64,000 nucleotides of DNA from Incurvaria masculella (GCA_946894095.1 OX335642.1:18425021-18489020); one strand, 5' to 3'. Positions 1-10,208 are shown, counted from the first letter of the stretch. The notes: generated by a model from the letters alone, not told the origin. Numbers and translations: made by a program.

Positions 1-321
1 TTTGGAAACCGCTATTCCAATTAAATTGATATTTATTATCTAATATCAGGTAACAAATATGTGTGTCTGCATGCTTTTGTTTTTTTGAAAAATCCAAACC
101 GAATGAAATGAATGCAAAAAAAAAATCTTCATACGAATTTTGTTTTCTCTGTGGTTTGACCCAGAATACATTTACCGAAAAAACAAAGGCATGCAGACAC
201 ATATATTTGTAGCCTAATATTAGATACCAAATATCAAGGTATCAAATAACAGTGGTTTTCAAATCATTAGTAAACTACGTTTGTATGGGAGGCGAAATTT
301 TCAGGTGCTTACGGGCCGACC
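1..321 (-). mobile_element. Foldback MITE with TTAA target, left end cut by the window
   Basis: This is a second copy of the palindromic element found whole at 44935-45270, in inverse orientation. Matching landmarks are GGAAACCGCTATTCCAATT near base 4, two oppositely oriented CTGCATGC blocks near 67 and 191, CGTTTGTATGGGAGGCGAAA near 279, and the terminus GCTTACGGGCCGACC ending at 321. TTAA follows at 322-325, as at both ends of the other copy. About 50 terminal bases lie outside the window. There is no coding capacity. The TTAA target would fit a piggyBac-type transposase, but the termini do not show the usual piggyBac CCC ends, so the superfamily is open. Confidence 0.7.
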
Positions 322-325
322 TTAA

Positions 326-974
326 GACCTCAGTTAAATTATTTTCAAGTGCTGGAAGCCATACAGCACAGCACGCTAAGCGAGGGACTCCAAAGGCCCA
401 GCGCACAAAAGGACACACAATCAAAATCAACGTCAACGCATGATTAAACAAATCACTTTTTAAGCTGAGTAAACTCCATGCGGTTTACTAAGCGTGGCGT
501 GTTTGAACATTGATTAACTCGGACGTCTCTTCCTGCAATCGGGGCTAAGTCTACAAGCACATCTACGTATGTAGCTACGCCCTCTAACATATTTTCGCGT
601 CTTATTTGCATGTATCTTTTTGCAGATGCGACTGCGCAAGTTAGGGCACGTAAAGGCGATGTACACTGCAGATTACGCCAACAGATGGCGCCTCCGTTGA
701 TGAGCGACCACTAAGTGTCGGGCGCACCTGCCGGCCGGTCGTGCGCGTGCGGAAAACTCGAGGGCTGTCCCCGTGCGCCCGCCATTCCGTTTCTCTTGTC
801 ACGGTATCGCGGTCAAAAAAAAATCGAGGACGACTCCAAACTTCTTACGCATGCGTACAAAATAATAGGGAAGACAGGTCGTGAAAGGGTATTTTGTTAA
901 CCCCACGACTGCCTTTATTTATTGTAAATCTTCACTTTCCAATACGTCAAAAGCGCAGCACATGGCGTTTCCCA
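326..974. other. Unassigned stretch, no gene seen
   Basis: No supported gene or recognised repeat. A 61-codon frame at 715-900 has no recognisable domain. At 683-691 there is AGATGGCGC, which matches the insect CTCF core; this is an isolated motif match only. Confidence 0.5.
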
Positions 975-1115
975 GGATCTCACCACATAAGAGGTGTCCA
1001 ATAAAGCCCATGGGCTTTTGAACTTTCAAAGGGGCTGCGAAAACCATGCCGGCCGACCAGTGCTTCTTCACTCCATGTTTGAAGGACACACCAGGTTATA
1101 CTTTATATTTATAAA
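975..1115 (-). mobile_element. LINE-B 3' end fragment
   Basis: Reverse complement of the LINE-B tail seen at 5125-5262: CTTCAAACATGGAGTGAAGA, then a GCCGGCATGGTTTTCGCAG block, then AAAGCCCATGGGC. In the better copies this codes for the last residues of a reverse transcriptase polyprotein (YNLG-FKHGVKKHLAGRHGF). Only about 140 bases survive and the frame is broken, so this is a dead 5'-truncated copy. Confidence 0.7.
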
Positions 1116-2584
1116 GGCATTCTATTTTGCTTGAGCTTGTCTCTTACTTCCTTCCACATTTATTAAACATTGAAAAACCAGCAGCAATGAAAAATCGTTC
1201 TTGTTTTCCATTTACTTCAATGTAGCCATGCTTACAAAGGGAAAGTCCAGGCGTAGCACCGAATTCCTTCGGTAATGCGATGTGTGCGGGCTTAAATCAT
1301 GATGGTATTAGACTTCAATACGTATTTACATAAAACAAAGAAGAAGCAATATGTTTTCACCTTGAAACCTTCGTAGAAAATTACCTATGAGATGAAATTT
1401 AAACAAGATCAAAATCAAAAAGCAAAATCTTACATCGCGTTTTGTTATAGCAATTAGTGAAAAAAATTGTTGCTAAGGAAATATCTAACACAAAATAAAA
1501 AGCGAAACAAAGATAAAACGTAAAGTTATAAAAGATACCAAGAGAAAAATAATTCAGATGCTAGTCGAATATTTTATCACAAGTGTTTCGTGTTTTAGGA
1601 AGGGTGGATTATGAAAAGCGTATTTCGCTCGTTTCCTAACCCCACGCTCGCACTAGCTAATAGAGTTAAAATGCATAAAATAAATATTATGAAACGTAAT
1701 TGTAGTGGAAAGAGACAGTGGAAGGGGAGGGTACAACAGCAGAGAAGGAAAATTTCAGGTTATTTGCGGTTTTCTACGTACAAAAAAAGGAACACGGCGC
1801 GGCAAAGAAAGATCTTCCGTCTGTTAGACGAAGACACATGGCCCCGTTTGCGGAGGCGAAACATTTTTAACTGCAACACAAAAAGAACACCGTAACATCT
1901 CACTGCACTTGTTGTCTGATATGTATCACTGTTTTTATTTACCTTTAGTGACGTGTATATCTTCTGGACTAAAACTGGTTCAGTACTCTTAAATTTGTCA
2001 TAGTACATCAATATTTCTCAAATAAACAGAAACACATCTTGACATTGACTTAATCTTAATACATATTAATCACGTGTTATTTGTTCGTGAACGTTATTTC
2101 TCCAAAGTGTTGCAATTGTAAATTGAAAATGAGAAAAAATAAAACATTTTCAAATAACACATTTTCACAAAAAGTTTTGCTTGTTTTCAAAAACGAAATG
2201 TAATACTTCGCAATGAAGTTGAGGCCGAACAATTTAATGGAAGAAAATGTGTCCATGAAAAATATTTGTCATTAATTCATAATCTGCTTTATGGATTTAC
2301 AAATAAAATCGACATATGTGACTAAATTATTGCGATACGTAAGGCAGGCATTTTGATTTAACCTGGAAACAAATCGGTCACTCGTATTACCTTAATGAAC
2401 CATATCTTCCTACTCTAGGAATTCGCTAAAATGGTTCATTTCGAGCCATTTCTCAACAGCTGGCCGACCCGACTACAGTGTTTGTAGACGGTCGGGATTC
2501 GTCGGGATTGTTCCGATATTTCATATGATATCCAGAGCTAATATGCCTTGATCTGCCCCCTTTAAACCATTTCTCAACGCGGAG
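1116..2584. other. AT-rich unassigned stretch
   Basis: No gene or recognised repeat. Overlapping frames at 1611-1895 (+) and 1760-2011 (-) are lysine/arginine-rich low-complexity reads of AT-rich DNA. Around 2430-2600 the phrase CCATTTCTCAACRSG occurs twice, hinting at degraded LINE-B sequence upstream of the clearer fragment that follows. Confidence 0.4.
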
Positions 2585-2720
2585 CAGGCAGGGAATGCAC
2601 CCATTTACTGTGGATCGATTCAATAGATCATCTATCTGTAGGGTCGGCAAATCACAATCTGGTGTCCGTCAAACGGTGTCAAAAGGTGTGAAGAAGCACC
2701 GGGTCACTCAGCGTGGTTTT
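2585..2720 (+). mobile_element. LINE-B C-terminal fragment
   Basis: Contains the LINE-B landmarks in order: GCGGAGCAGGCAGGGAATGC (residues like R-EAG-), TTTACTGTGGATCGATTCAA (FTVDRFN), AGGGTCGGCAAA (RVGK) and GTGTGAAGAAGCACC. The reading frame is intact only for the first half (MHPFTVDRFNRSS); an internal stretch encoding LWN...VFPQKYNLG is missing, so this is a deleted relic. Confidence 0.6.
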
Positions 2721-2819
2721 GTCGCCAAGGGTCGACTTCGTATTGAGCGACCACGGAAGGGCCGGAGCGGCGATCTATACGAGTACTTATTAGTATGGCG
2801 TTAGCGTTGCTACGAGGTA

Positions 2820-2905
2820 ATGTAAATTTTAATTTCATTTGATTTCATTAATTTATTTCAACTTCTGGTAGTCAAACTAAACTAAGTCTTGTCACAATCA
2901 CAATT
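2820..2905. repeat. Dispersed repeat with ACGTCACAAT-type core
   Basis: Weak relative of 34345-34440 and 63345-63480. All three have an AT-rich lead (TTATTTCAACTTCYGGTAGT or similar) followed by AAGTYRYGTCACAATS. The family is unidentified and similarity is short, so this could be an old MITE or SINE remnant. Confidence 0.35.
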
Positions 2906-2934
2906 ACAATTACATTACATAGCGAGTGAATTCG

Positions 2935-3375
2935 TCAGCGAACTGACTCGTCGGCGCTACCGCCCCCACACAAAGCAATTTCTATTGCCGCTGCCGTCCT
3001 TCCTTCCCGGCTGTTCGTATTACAATGCACCATTTTCACGAATGCGTAGAGAAACGGATGAAGCAACCAATAACGTTCTAGATGCAACACCGCCGAGTGA
3101 TCTCCCCATTGTCCGGCGCACGGAAATGCACAAAAAACCGTTCGCCGCCGCTCATAAATCAGAAAACTTGCTCCGTCTGCCGACCCCTTCCCGCGCGCGG
3201 CGCGAACTATGCTCGTGCCCCTCTGTGGGAATAGCTGCATTCGTCCCACATGTAGCACCGCCCTGGGATACGTCCAATGATTACGTAAGCGCGTTTTTGT
3301 TTAGGCATGCTTTATTGCCAGCCTCAGTTTGTTATTTGGGTTTCGTAGGTAGAACTGGAACTCTTACATTGTGAG
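2935..3375. other. GC-rich block, doubtful open frame
   Basis: GC-rich stretch inside AT-rich DNA. It carries a 161-codon plus-strand frame (2889-3374) and a 107-codon minus-strand frame (2935-3258) that overlap almost fully. Neither shows a domain, signal peptide or repeat I recognise, and both-strand openness is a usual effect of high GC. The phrase GCTACCGCCCCCAC recurs at about 29452, which points to repeat-derived DNA. I do not call a gene. Confidence 0.35.
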
Positions 3376-3484
3376 AATACATTGCCCGTGCGTCCGTCTG
3401 ACATTCCGTTAAGACCTCTAGAGCTGTTCAACAATATATTAGTTTCTGGGCGTGTGAAACTAAAAGTTAAATTTGCGTGGGCCT

Positions 3485-3640
3485 TATTATAGCGCTTGAC
3501 GCGTTGCGTCGAAGACGGGGAGTCGAATCCCAGGGTTATGCAAACAGTTACAGTTCAATTGAAAGGGGGCTAGGTGAGGGCTGCATGACATGTAATTCCT
3601 TTAGGAGTGCGGTGATTGGGCTATTATCATGTAAGTAGAT
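3485..3640 (+). mobile_element. SINE-1, short copy with tRNA-like head
   Basis: The left part carries TAGCGCTTGACGCG (A-box-like) and GGGAGTCGAATCCCAG (B-box-like, RNA polymerase III internal promoter). The right part, AATTCCTTTAGGAGTGCGG followed by TTGGGCTATTATCATG, is the SINE-1 3' tail. Most of the body seen in longer copies such as 49835-50150 is absent. It sits directly against a LINE-A 3' end. Confidence 0.55.
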
Positions 3641-3654
3641 GTGATAGATGTGGC

Positions 3655-4065
3655 AAAAACCGGTGGCTTTACTCAGAAAAGCCAAATCCACCTCACCATG
3701 CAAAACCACGTTCAGCAAGGTACCATACCAGCGGATATGCGGACTATCGCTGAGCTATCGAGCTTATTTAAATTACGTTTGAGCGCTCCCCGGCAAAGAC
3801 ACCCGCCGGCAGACGGTTCCATATCCTTGCGATGCGGCAGAGAAATGAGTTTGAGAAACGATTCGTTCTCAAAAGCCTAATGTCTGTTCTGTGGGTGCTC
3901 TGATTCCCTGCGGAGGATGCTCCGGATATAGGTTGGATGGGGAGGAATAAGGGATGCAAGCTGAGCAGAGCAACGTCCATGACAGTACCTGTAGAACAGA
4001 CTGAGCGACCGTCTATGGCTTTCCAGGGCAACGGTGGGTTGTGGGTCACCAACAAGGCGGGCCAA
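3655..4065 (-). mobile_element. LINE-A 3' fragment, 5'-truncated
   Basis: Closely parallels 40085-40540 of the full LINE-A: the 3' untranslated part (AAAGCCAAATCCACCTCACC and CCACGTTCAGC), then the C-terminal code. Minus-strand frames still read LLRTNRFSNSFLCRIARIWN and MDVALLSLHPLFLPIQPIS, matching residues ~925-945 of the 983-residue protein, the latter in a shifted frame. The copy ends near 4065 where a short GT run begins. Frameshifts make it a pseudogene. Confidence 0.8.
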
Positions 4066-4439
4066 TGTGTGTGTGTGTTCCCCCCGCCCCCAACGACTCC
4101 GGGAAATCCCTGAAAGGAAAGCACAGCGCACGAGGGCTCTCGCGCCGCCGCCGGTTTTCATCTCTCCTGAAATAGCGACGACTTCGGCGCGCGAAGTAAA
4201 AAGCTCCCGCCCCGCGGCGTAAAAGCTTCCCCGCTCCAGTGCAAAGTTGTTACGCGGTGGGGGCACATGAAGCTAGAAGAGAGGGGTAGGTAGAATGAGC
4301 AAATTCGAGCATGGGGAGAAGGAACGCAAGGATTCGTGCAGGGAGAAACGGCGCCGCCTAGGATGATTACGGTGCCCATGGACATTCGGAGATGTGCGAA
4401 GTGGACGACGAATACTATCGAATGTGATATGTATTTTTT
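4066..4439. other. GC-rich unassigned block
   Basis: Starts with a short GT repeat and a C-rich run, then GC-rich DNA (for example GCGCGCGAAGTAAAAAGC) to about 4230 and mixed sequence after it. Several overlapping frames exist on both strands, none recognisable. No gene called. Confidence 0.4.
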
Positions 4440-4640
4440 TTATATGTGACCTGACATGGATGGCTATTACCACACACCTACCGTTATGATATTAGCCCAA
4501 TAATTCGGTGCCATGCCAGAGCTTTCCCTTTATGAGTATGGCTACATAGAACTGGATGGAAAACACGGACAATTTTTCATAGCCGCTTCGACCATCTTTT
4601 TATCCAATGCGATGGTACCAACCCGGGCGGGCTTAAACCC
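4440..4640 (-). mobile_element. SINE-1 copy, reverse orientation
   Basis: Reading the plus strand gives the reversed SINE: GACATGGATGGCTATTACCA, CCGTTATGATATTAGCCCAA, GGTGCCATGCCAG, then the body (CGCTTCGACCATCTTTTTAT, GGTACCAACCCGGGCGGGC). It lacks the tRNA-like head. It is followed at once by a SINE-1 copy in the opposite orientation, so the pair can fold into a hairpin. Confidence 0.75.
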
Positions 4641-4832
4641 TTTTTGAACGGAAATTGTCCGTGTTTTTCATCCAGTTCAATCACGGAGATCGATCACCGC
4701 GAGTTCAATGTAGCCGAGCAATATATATTGATATGTCATGGCATGGCACCTAGATTCAATGTGATGTGTTAGGCTAATATGTGACGGTCAGTTTGGTATT
4801 AGCCATCCATGTTACATAAAGATAAACATAAA
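4641..4832 (+). mobile_element. SINE-1 copy, forward orientation
   Basis: Runs AATTGTCCGTGTTTTTCATC, CATGGCATGGCACCTAGATT, TTAGGCTAATATGTGACGGT and GTATTAGCCATCCATGTTAC, ending in an A-rich tail (ATAAAGATAAACATAAAAAA). This is body plus 3' tail without head. A short foreign or diverged stretch (about 4680-4735) interrupts the body. Confidence 0.75.
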
Positions 4833-4889
4833 AAAAACACATTGGTTGCGAACATTGAATATTGAAAATCCAAACATGCTAATCGGTAA

Positions 4890-5265
4890 ACATGACAAAT
4901 TCGATGTATGCTTATGGAGCTAAGTCTATCGTCTCTAACATGGAGAATGCTCATCTGAGCTACATAACGCTATCCCTCCGTCCCCGTCGTCATCGCTCAA
5001 CGCACGCTCAACGAGAAGCAGGCAGGGTATGCACAAATTCACTGTCAACCAACCGGTCCTGTAGATACTTTATCTACAGGGTCGGTAAACTATGGAATCG
5101 AGTACTTGTCGAAGTATTTCCCCAAAAGTACAACCTGGGGTTCTTCAAACATGGTGTGAAGAAGCAACTGGCGGGCCGGCATGGTTTCGGCAGCCCCTGT
5201 TAAAGTTCAAAAGTCCTTGGGCGTCGTCGGACACCTCTTATGGGAGGTACTGGCGTACGCCATAT
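4890..5265 (+). mobile_element. LINE-B 3' end with readable C-terminus
   Basis: The best LINE-B copy. The frame from 4892 to 5203 reads through a stretch with the pattern RVGKLWNRVLVEVFPQKYNL then GFFKHGVKKQLAG, the hydrophilic tail that follows the reverse-transcriptase domain in jockey/CR1-type LINE proteins. The same layout is seen in LINE-A (ARIWN-LPADAFP-YNLGVFKRNL), so the two are related families. After the stop comes a 3' untranslated part ending near GGTACTGGCGTACGCCATAT. 5'-truncated; the apparent ATG at 4892 is not a native start. Confidence 0.75.
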
Positions 5266-6047
5266 TATTGAGATGTTCGTTACCGTATCATAGTACGGGT
5301 GATAACTGTTTACATGCTATAAATGTTTGACTAGGTTTTTAATATGGAATTTTTTAAATATAATGCCAAGACGTACATTTGTATGTTTTAATTTTATTTA
5401 TTTAAGTTTTATATTGAAAAATATTGGCTAGTAAAAATTGGATCGAAAAACGTTTTTTACTGTAATTTTAGTTTTTTTTTACTGGACTAGATAGGATAAA
5501 ATCAAGCTTCCTCGAGTAATTAAAAAAAATGTTTCAAATCTGTTAAGGCATGGAAGACGATTTCGAAAGTTTATTCCGCATTCGGCTGGTAAAATTGTGC
5601 CTTGGCCGATGGACAAAGAAATGGTTTCTTCAAATTTTAATATTTCAGAGCCCCGCACCTTCATGACAGTCTGTTCTCCCAGGCATACTGGCAGCTTTAC
5701 AGACATACGCTCTGTAAATTTGTTACGTCATTCGCTCCACACGTCGGAGCCATCTCACCACACCCTTCTCAATTCTCGCAACAAAAGGGAAGCTCTGCCA
5801 GCGAGCTAATGAGAACCTCCCACCAGTCGGAAGCGGGAACATAAAAATACAATTATTTTTCTCATCACAAATTTCCCGAAAAGGGAAAGTTGCATTTCGC
5901 CGGATTGGCAATTTTCGCGGAAACAATTTCCGCGGCTCGCTACCGAAAGTAGGCCGAGTTAGTATGCAAATGAACAGCTTGTAACACTTGACTGAATTCT
6001 ATACGAGCTCGAAGACTGCTACTATTGTATCTATCGTCATGCATGGT
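5266..6047. other. Unassigned AT-rich stretch
   Basis: Contains an AT-rich LINE-like trailer (5330-5470) and then mixed sequence. Small frames at 5479-5706 (-) and 5597-5809 (+) overlap each other and show no domain. No gene or recognised repeat. Confidence 0.4.
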
Positions 6048-6335
6048 CGTTTTCGTGCCCAAAGGGTAAAAACGGAACCCTATTACTAAGCCTCCGCTGT
6101 CCGTCCGTCCGTCCGTCTGTCACAGGGCTGTATCTCATGAACAGCAACAGGTAGGAAGCTGAAATTTTCACAGATTGTGTATTTATTTTGCCGCTATAAC
6201 AACAAATAGGTAAAATTATAAAATAATAAAAATTAAAGGGGTGCCGCATACAATAAACGTGTTTTTTTTTTGTAAATCTTGTACGATGGTACGGAACCCT
6301 TCGTGTGCGAGTCCGACTCGCACTTGGCCGGTTTT
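6048..6335 (+). repeat. GTTCCG dispersed repeat, near-complete copy
   Basis: Begins CGTGCCCAAAGGGT, has CGGAACCCTATTACTAAGCC, a CCGT microsatellite (CCGTCCGTCCGTCCGTCTGT), GGGCTGTATCTCATGAACAG, an internal ATAACAACAAATAGG, and ends GGTACGGAACCCTTCG-TGTGCGAGTCCGACTCGCAC-TTGGCCGGTTTT. The near-terminal GTGCGAGTC/GACTCGCAC is a 9-bp perfect hairpin. There is no coding capacity. Other copies: 29881-30045, 31742-31995, 33119-33408, 59206-59503. It is common in Lepidoptera; class uncertain. Confidence 0.8.
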
Positions 6336-6355
6336 GTATGTTAAACGTGCGTCAG

Positions 6356-6595
6356 GGCCTCCCATGAGATGTGCCAGACGACGCCCATGGGCTTTTGAGC
6401 TTTCACAGGGGCTACGATAACAATGCCAGCCGGCCAGGTGCTTCTTGACACCACGTTTGAAGGACCCCAGGCGGTACTTTTGGAGAAATACCTCGGGAGG
6501 AAGTCCATTTTATATTTTGCAGACCCTATACATAATCGGTTGGTTTTCGCCAGTGAATTGGTGCATTCCCCGTCTGTTCCACGTTGAGAAACTAT
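6356..6595 (-). mobile_element. LINE-B 3' fragment
   Basis: Reverse complement of the LINE-B tail: GCCCATGGGCTTTTGAGCTT, GGCCAGGTGCTTCTTGACAC, CGTTTGAAGGACCCCAGG and GAGAAATACCTCGGGAGGAA, continuing to CATTCCCCGTCTGTTCC-ACGTTGAG, which mirrors the HAQREAG region. The coding frame is disrupted. A SINE-1 copy follows immediately in forward orientation. Confidence 0.7.
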
Positions 6596-6597
6596 GT

Positions 6598-6790
6598 TTT
6601 AGACGGCAAATTAAAGTTGTTCGTGTTTTTCATCCAGTTAAGTGTGACAGTGCTCATAAAGAAAAGGCACCAAAAGAAGTCCTGGCATGGCATCTAATTC
6701 CTTCGGACATTTGGTGTATTGGGCTAATATCATGACGGTAGTTGTATGGTATTAGCAATCCATGTAAGGTTACATAAAGAAGGCTCCCGT
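6598..6790 (+). mobile_element. SINE-1 copy
   Basis: Forward body and tail: TTCGTGTTTTTCATCCAGTT, CAGTGCTCATAAAG, GTCCTGGCATGGCATCTAAT, TTGGGCTAATATCATGACGG, TATTAGCAATCCATGTAAGG. No tRNA-like head. Confidence 0.75.
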
Positions 6791-6844
6791 GATATAGCGT
6801 CCGGCCGTACGTCTCGTCGACGATCCCGAAGTGTCCCTGAATTC

Positions 6845-7220
6845 GGAGACCCTCCAACTCCGAAGAGATATAAGGTCTATTTCTGTATTCTATCATCATT
6901 ACCATGGAGAATGCTCGTCGGAGCTGCATAACGCTGCCCCTCCGTCCCCTTTCTACCTTCGCTCAACGCGGAACAGGGAGAAAATGCACAAATTCACGGT
7001 CGACATTCCAAAAATCAGAACCCACCTATACTCTGGATCCTTCATATAAAGGGTGGAAAACAATGTAATGAACTCCCTTTCAAAGTATTTTTCTCAAAGT
7101 AAAACCTGTGGTCCTTCAAACAAGGTGTGAAGAAGCACTTGGCAGCCCTCCTGTAAGTTCGAAATCCAACTTACGTCGTCAGGCACCTAGAGGTCCAGGC
7201 GTACGCCATATTCCGCGCTA
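6845..7220 (+). mobile_element. LINE-B-type C-terminal fragment
   Basis: The frame at 6831-7049 reads SISVFYHHYHGECSSELHN then APPSPFYLRSTRNREKMHKF, clearly parallel to LINE-A residues ~881-918 (LSLFYRYYHGRCSVELASL, IRSTRRRESEHPF). The frame then breaks, but the nucleotide tail continues (CCTTCAAACAAGGTGTGAAG, AGGTCCAGGCGTACGCCATA). Dead, 5'-truncated. Confidence 0.75.
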
Positions 7221-9147
7221 AAAATAAAAAATCTACTAATATTAAGTACTTTATTCGTGTTTTTAACATCACTAGACTTTGTTCTCATTCCTAGTCTCTG
7301 GAATGGACTAAGATTTGATCGAGACAATGACCGAAAACCAGAACCCGAACGTACCTACCACTGAGCTTTTCAGCTAGGCGGGGTTTTAAGATGTCTCTGC
7401 ATCGGCATCTTGAGTCCATTACGGATGGTCGAATGGTAACTAAAGTATAAACTCAAATCTCAAAACGAATCCTCGCTTTACTTAATCATCTCGCCGGTAC
7501 CTAAAGCCGACACAATCACCCGAGGACGCCACGCAGGGGAGGCAATTAATAGTTTGTTGCCGCGGCATAAATACATGAATTCAAAATGGCGGCGGCAACT
7601 TGTCCGGCGCTGTGGCAGCGCCAGGGTCCAACGGGACCGTCCGAGCTCGCCTTGAGACTCACCACACAGCCCAGAGCGCTATCGACCAGACAGCCAGAAC
7701 ATTCGAACCGGGGATCCTACTAACGCGCGCATTGCATTAACCAACTAAACCGTACACGTTGGCCCAATGAAGAACAAAGGAAGAAGTGGCATGTGGCCGC
7801 TATCGCGACCCCGCCGTATGGACAAAGTGTACATATAATCGTATGGGAAGCCTTCCGCGCGCCGTAAGCCACACAGTTGAAATATCGCCACCGCGCGCAA
7901 ATATATGCCAGAACTGCGTTCGCCAAGTTAGTTCCCATCCGCACCAACCCTCCAATACTTTTGTGATTATGTTTGCTCGTGGCATATGCACGTGTTTTGG
8001 AAGATTGGGAGACAGCGGGTCTAATAGTAGGCGCGGTAGATGACATATCTCCTATCTGTTTGATCTATGGGTGGGCCTGTGCAATACCGGACTCAGTTGA
8101 GGCACTTAAAATAACCAAAATATAATTAACAAATTTGACACAAAAAACTTGATTTTTTTGGGTTAAACCTTGTACGATGGTACGGAACCCTTTGATCCAT
8201 CCGAATTGCACTTGTCGTTATTTGCGAGCAAATCATATTAAAACCACAGGGCGAGCACGGAACAAATTTCTCTCAGTCCAGTCAAATAAAACTCAGATCC
8301 GAGGTGTCATCCCACACAGCGTACGCTACTACGGGATGACAGAACGGATTGTCTTATTCTGTGTAGTAAATCAGTTTTAAAATTCCTCACATGACCGCCC
8401 CAAGCTATTCACCAGAAGTTATCTAGCTTACGATAATTGGTGCTTGCAGTGCGAAGCCGGGCCGGTTTGCTAGTCATTCATAAAAGTAGAAAATTCAGTG
8501 GTACTTTGAATAATTTATCAAACTCCCCTACCCATTCGATGGATTCTGTCAACACATGCAACGATTCAACGGTATCGGATACTGTTCAATTTATAGACAC
8601 AACAATTGCAAGCGATTCTCAAAACCAATGCCGAATTAGCAGCAGGAATGCACGTATTGGCGTGCAGGTCTCGGTTCCACGAAATCGGTCGCGCAGACCG
8701 ACTCTCGGCTACATTGCGACCGCCAGTTGCAATGCTGTGCATTGGTGCCGGCAATTTGTATACAAATACACTGCGAAAATAAGGCTTTATTTAGATGTAT
8801 AAATCAAATTAAGCTATTGTAAGGGACGGCTTTATTTAAGTGTATAAATAAAATTATTCTATTGCGATATTCAAGAGGTGACCTTGAGCAAACTGACGAG
8901 TACATCTGCACCGCACCAAACATCACCCTCGGTCGGTTTAGAACTCTATTTCACAGCAGCTGGGCCTTATCGGGGAGAACGAACATACGTTTTCCATGTC
9001 CAATGTTATCACCAATCCAATTCCTCTCAAAGTTCTAATGCAAAAGGTCAAAGTTTTAAAGCAAATCTTATTAAAACATATGCAATCCAAAAAATGCGAT
9101 CAATTAATTATCACTCCGTGGCTCCATTTGAACTCTCGGACGAATTT
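7221..9147. other. Mostly unassigned; two short repeat ends
   Basis: No supported gene. At about 8165-8212 there is a fragment of the GTTCCG repeat 3' end (TTGTACGATGGTACGGAACC followed by a decayed GCACTTG). At 8446-8471 the phrase GTGCGAAGCCGGGCCGG then TTTGCTAGT resembles a Helitron 3' end (CTAG followed by T) but no matching 5' end was found. GC-rich DNA at 7560-7900 has overlapping frames on both strands and no domain. Confidence 0.4.
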
Positions 9148-9265
9148 TTATAGACCAGAGTTTCCCAACTTGGGGTCCATGGACCGCAGCTCGGGGTCCG
9201 TGGCATGAGTGCTTGATATGATAACTATAAATTCTGCGTGTGATCGATTAAAAGAAATATCCATA

Positions 9266-9638
9266 CTTAAGGCTGTTCCGACCCATATAAAGTTGTTTGC
9301 ACACATAACGCAAAAAGTATTGCACTTTAAGCCACGAATTAATAATAACAGTTTAATATAGTCATATTACTTGCAGCGAAAACAATTTCACAATTTTAGG
9401 ATTATTGGTTTGGTTACAATTTATTTAAATACGATTTTTATTTAACAGCGCCATCTAACGGTGTAAAACTTCTAATCGGCAATTACAACGAAACCATTAA
9501 ACCTGAAATTGTGAATATGTTTTCGCTGCAACTACTATGGCTATATTTAATAATTTTGACGAATTCGTGCCTTAAAGTGCAATACTTTTTGCGTTCTGTG
9601 TAAAAAAAAAACATTGTATGGGTCGAAATAGCCTTAAG
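9266..9638. mobile_element. Palindromic MITE, TA-flanked, nested in the hAT-like element
   Basis: Nearly the whole length is an inverted repeat. Left arm CTTAAGGCTGTTCCGACCCA ... GCAAAAAGTATTGCACTTTA ... TTGCAGCGAAAACAATTTCA pairs with the right arm TGAAATTGTGAATATGTTTT ... TAAAGTGCAATACTTTTTGC ... TAGCCTTAAG. Arms are about 155 bases with a ~65-base loop. TA lies on each side (9264-9265, 9639-9640), which would fit a Tc1/mariner-type target duplication. The loop holds GCGCCATCT (CTCF-like core, minus strand). No coding capacity. Confidence 0.75.
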
Positions 9639-9649
9639 TATAAAGTATC

Positions 9650-10208
9650 TAAAAATTGTGTGACAGGAGGGCAGTATTTGATTTGATGACATTGCATAAA
9701 ATATGTAACAACCGAATATGCTGCTCATCCATGCTGGATCTGATTCCGCTCAAGGTTCCATCACGTGCAACTCGCTCTACGGCACTGTTCCATATAAGCA
9801 ACACTCGCACAAAAGCAGGGGTTCGTAATCCTATTCACAGAATGTGTTCACTATATAACGAACAGACTGCAAATTTGGACATATTTTGCGATGAGGAATT
9901 TGTTTTTAAACGCAAAATCAGAAAAAATATAATATATCTCAATTAACTTCAGGATAGTCTTATATGTCTTATATATTTTATTATTTATTATTATATGATT
10001 GCCTACATATTTATATTTTTACTTACTTAGTGTAGCGCTTTTTACTCTGACTCAACAGCGCATCTAGTTTTAATTTTGTTTATATGTATTTAAATGTTTC
10101 CGTAAGGAATAGTTAGAAAATAGGCTAGTTTAATGTAAACCTACTCTCTATATATTCACTATTTAATTGTCTGTTTCTGTTTTTCCTTCTAATAAATAAA
10201 AAAAAAAT
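9650..10208 (+). mobile_element. Jockey-type LINE 3' end with poly(A), nested in the hAT-like element
   Basis: A continuous frame to the stop at 9944-9946 reads VFDLMTLHKICNNRICCSSM, LIPLKVPSRATRSTALFH, GVRNPIHRMCSLYNE and EFVFKRKIRKNIIYLN. This is the conserved post-RT tail of jockey-like insect LINEs (FLHKIxxNKID-, LRxPxxRMCRLYNE, FKRxI). About 250 bases of AT-rich 3' UTR follow, with AATAAATAAA and a poly(A) tail at 10191-10208. 5'-truncated; endonuclease and RT domains are absent. Confidence 0.8.

Noticed and set aside
2889..3374. 161-codon plus-strand frame in GC-rich DNA.
   Set aside because: Overlaps a 107-codon minus-strand frame, no domain, and shares a repeat phrase with 29452; openness is explained by composition.
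8446..8471. Helitron-like 3' end GTGCGAAGCCGGGCCGG-TTTGCTAG before T.
   Set aside because: No hairpin of adequate quality and no 5' TC...CTAATA end upstream; too weak to annotate as an element.
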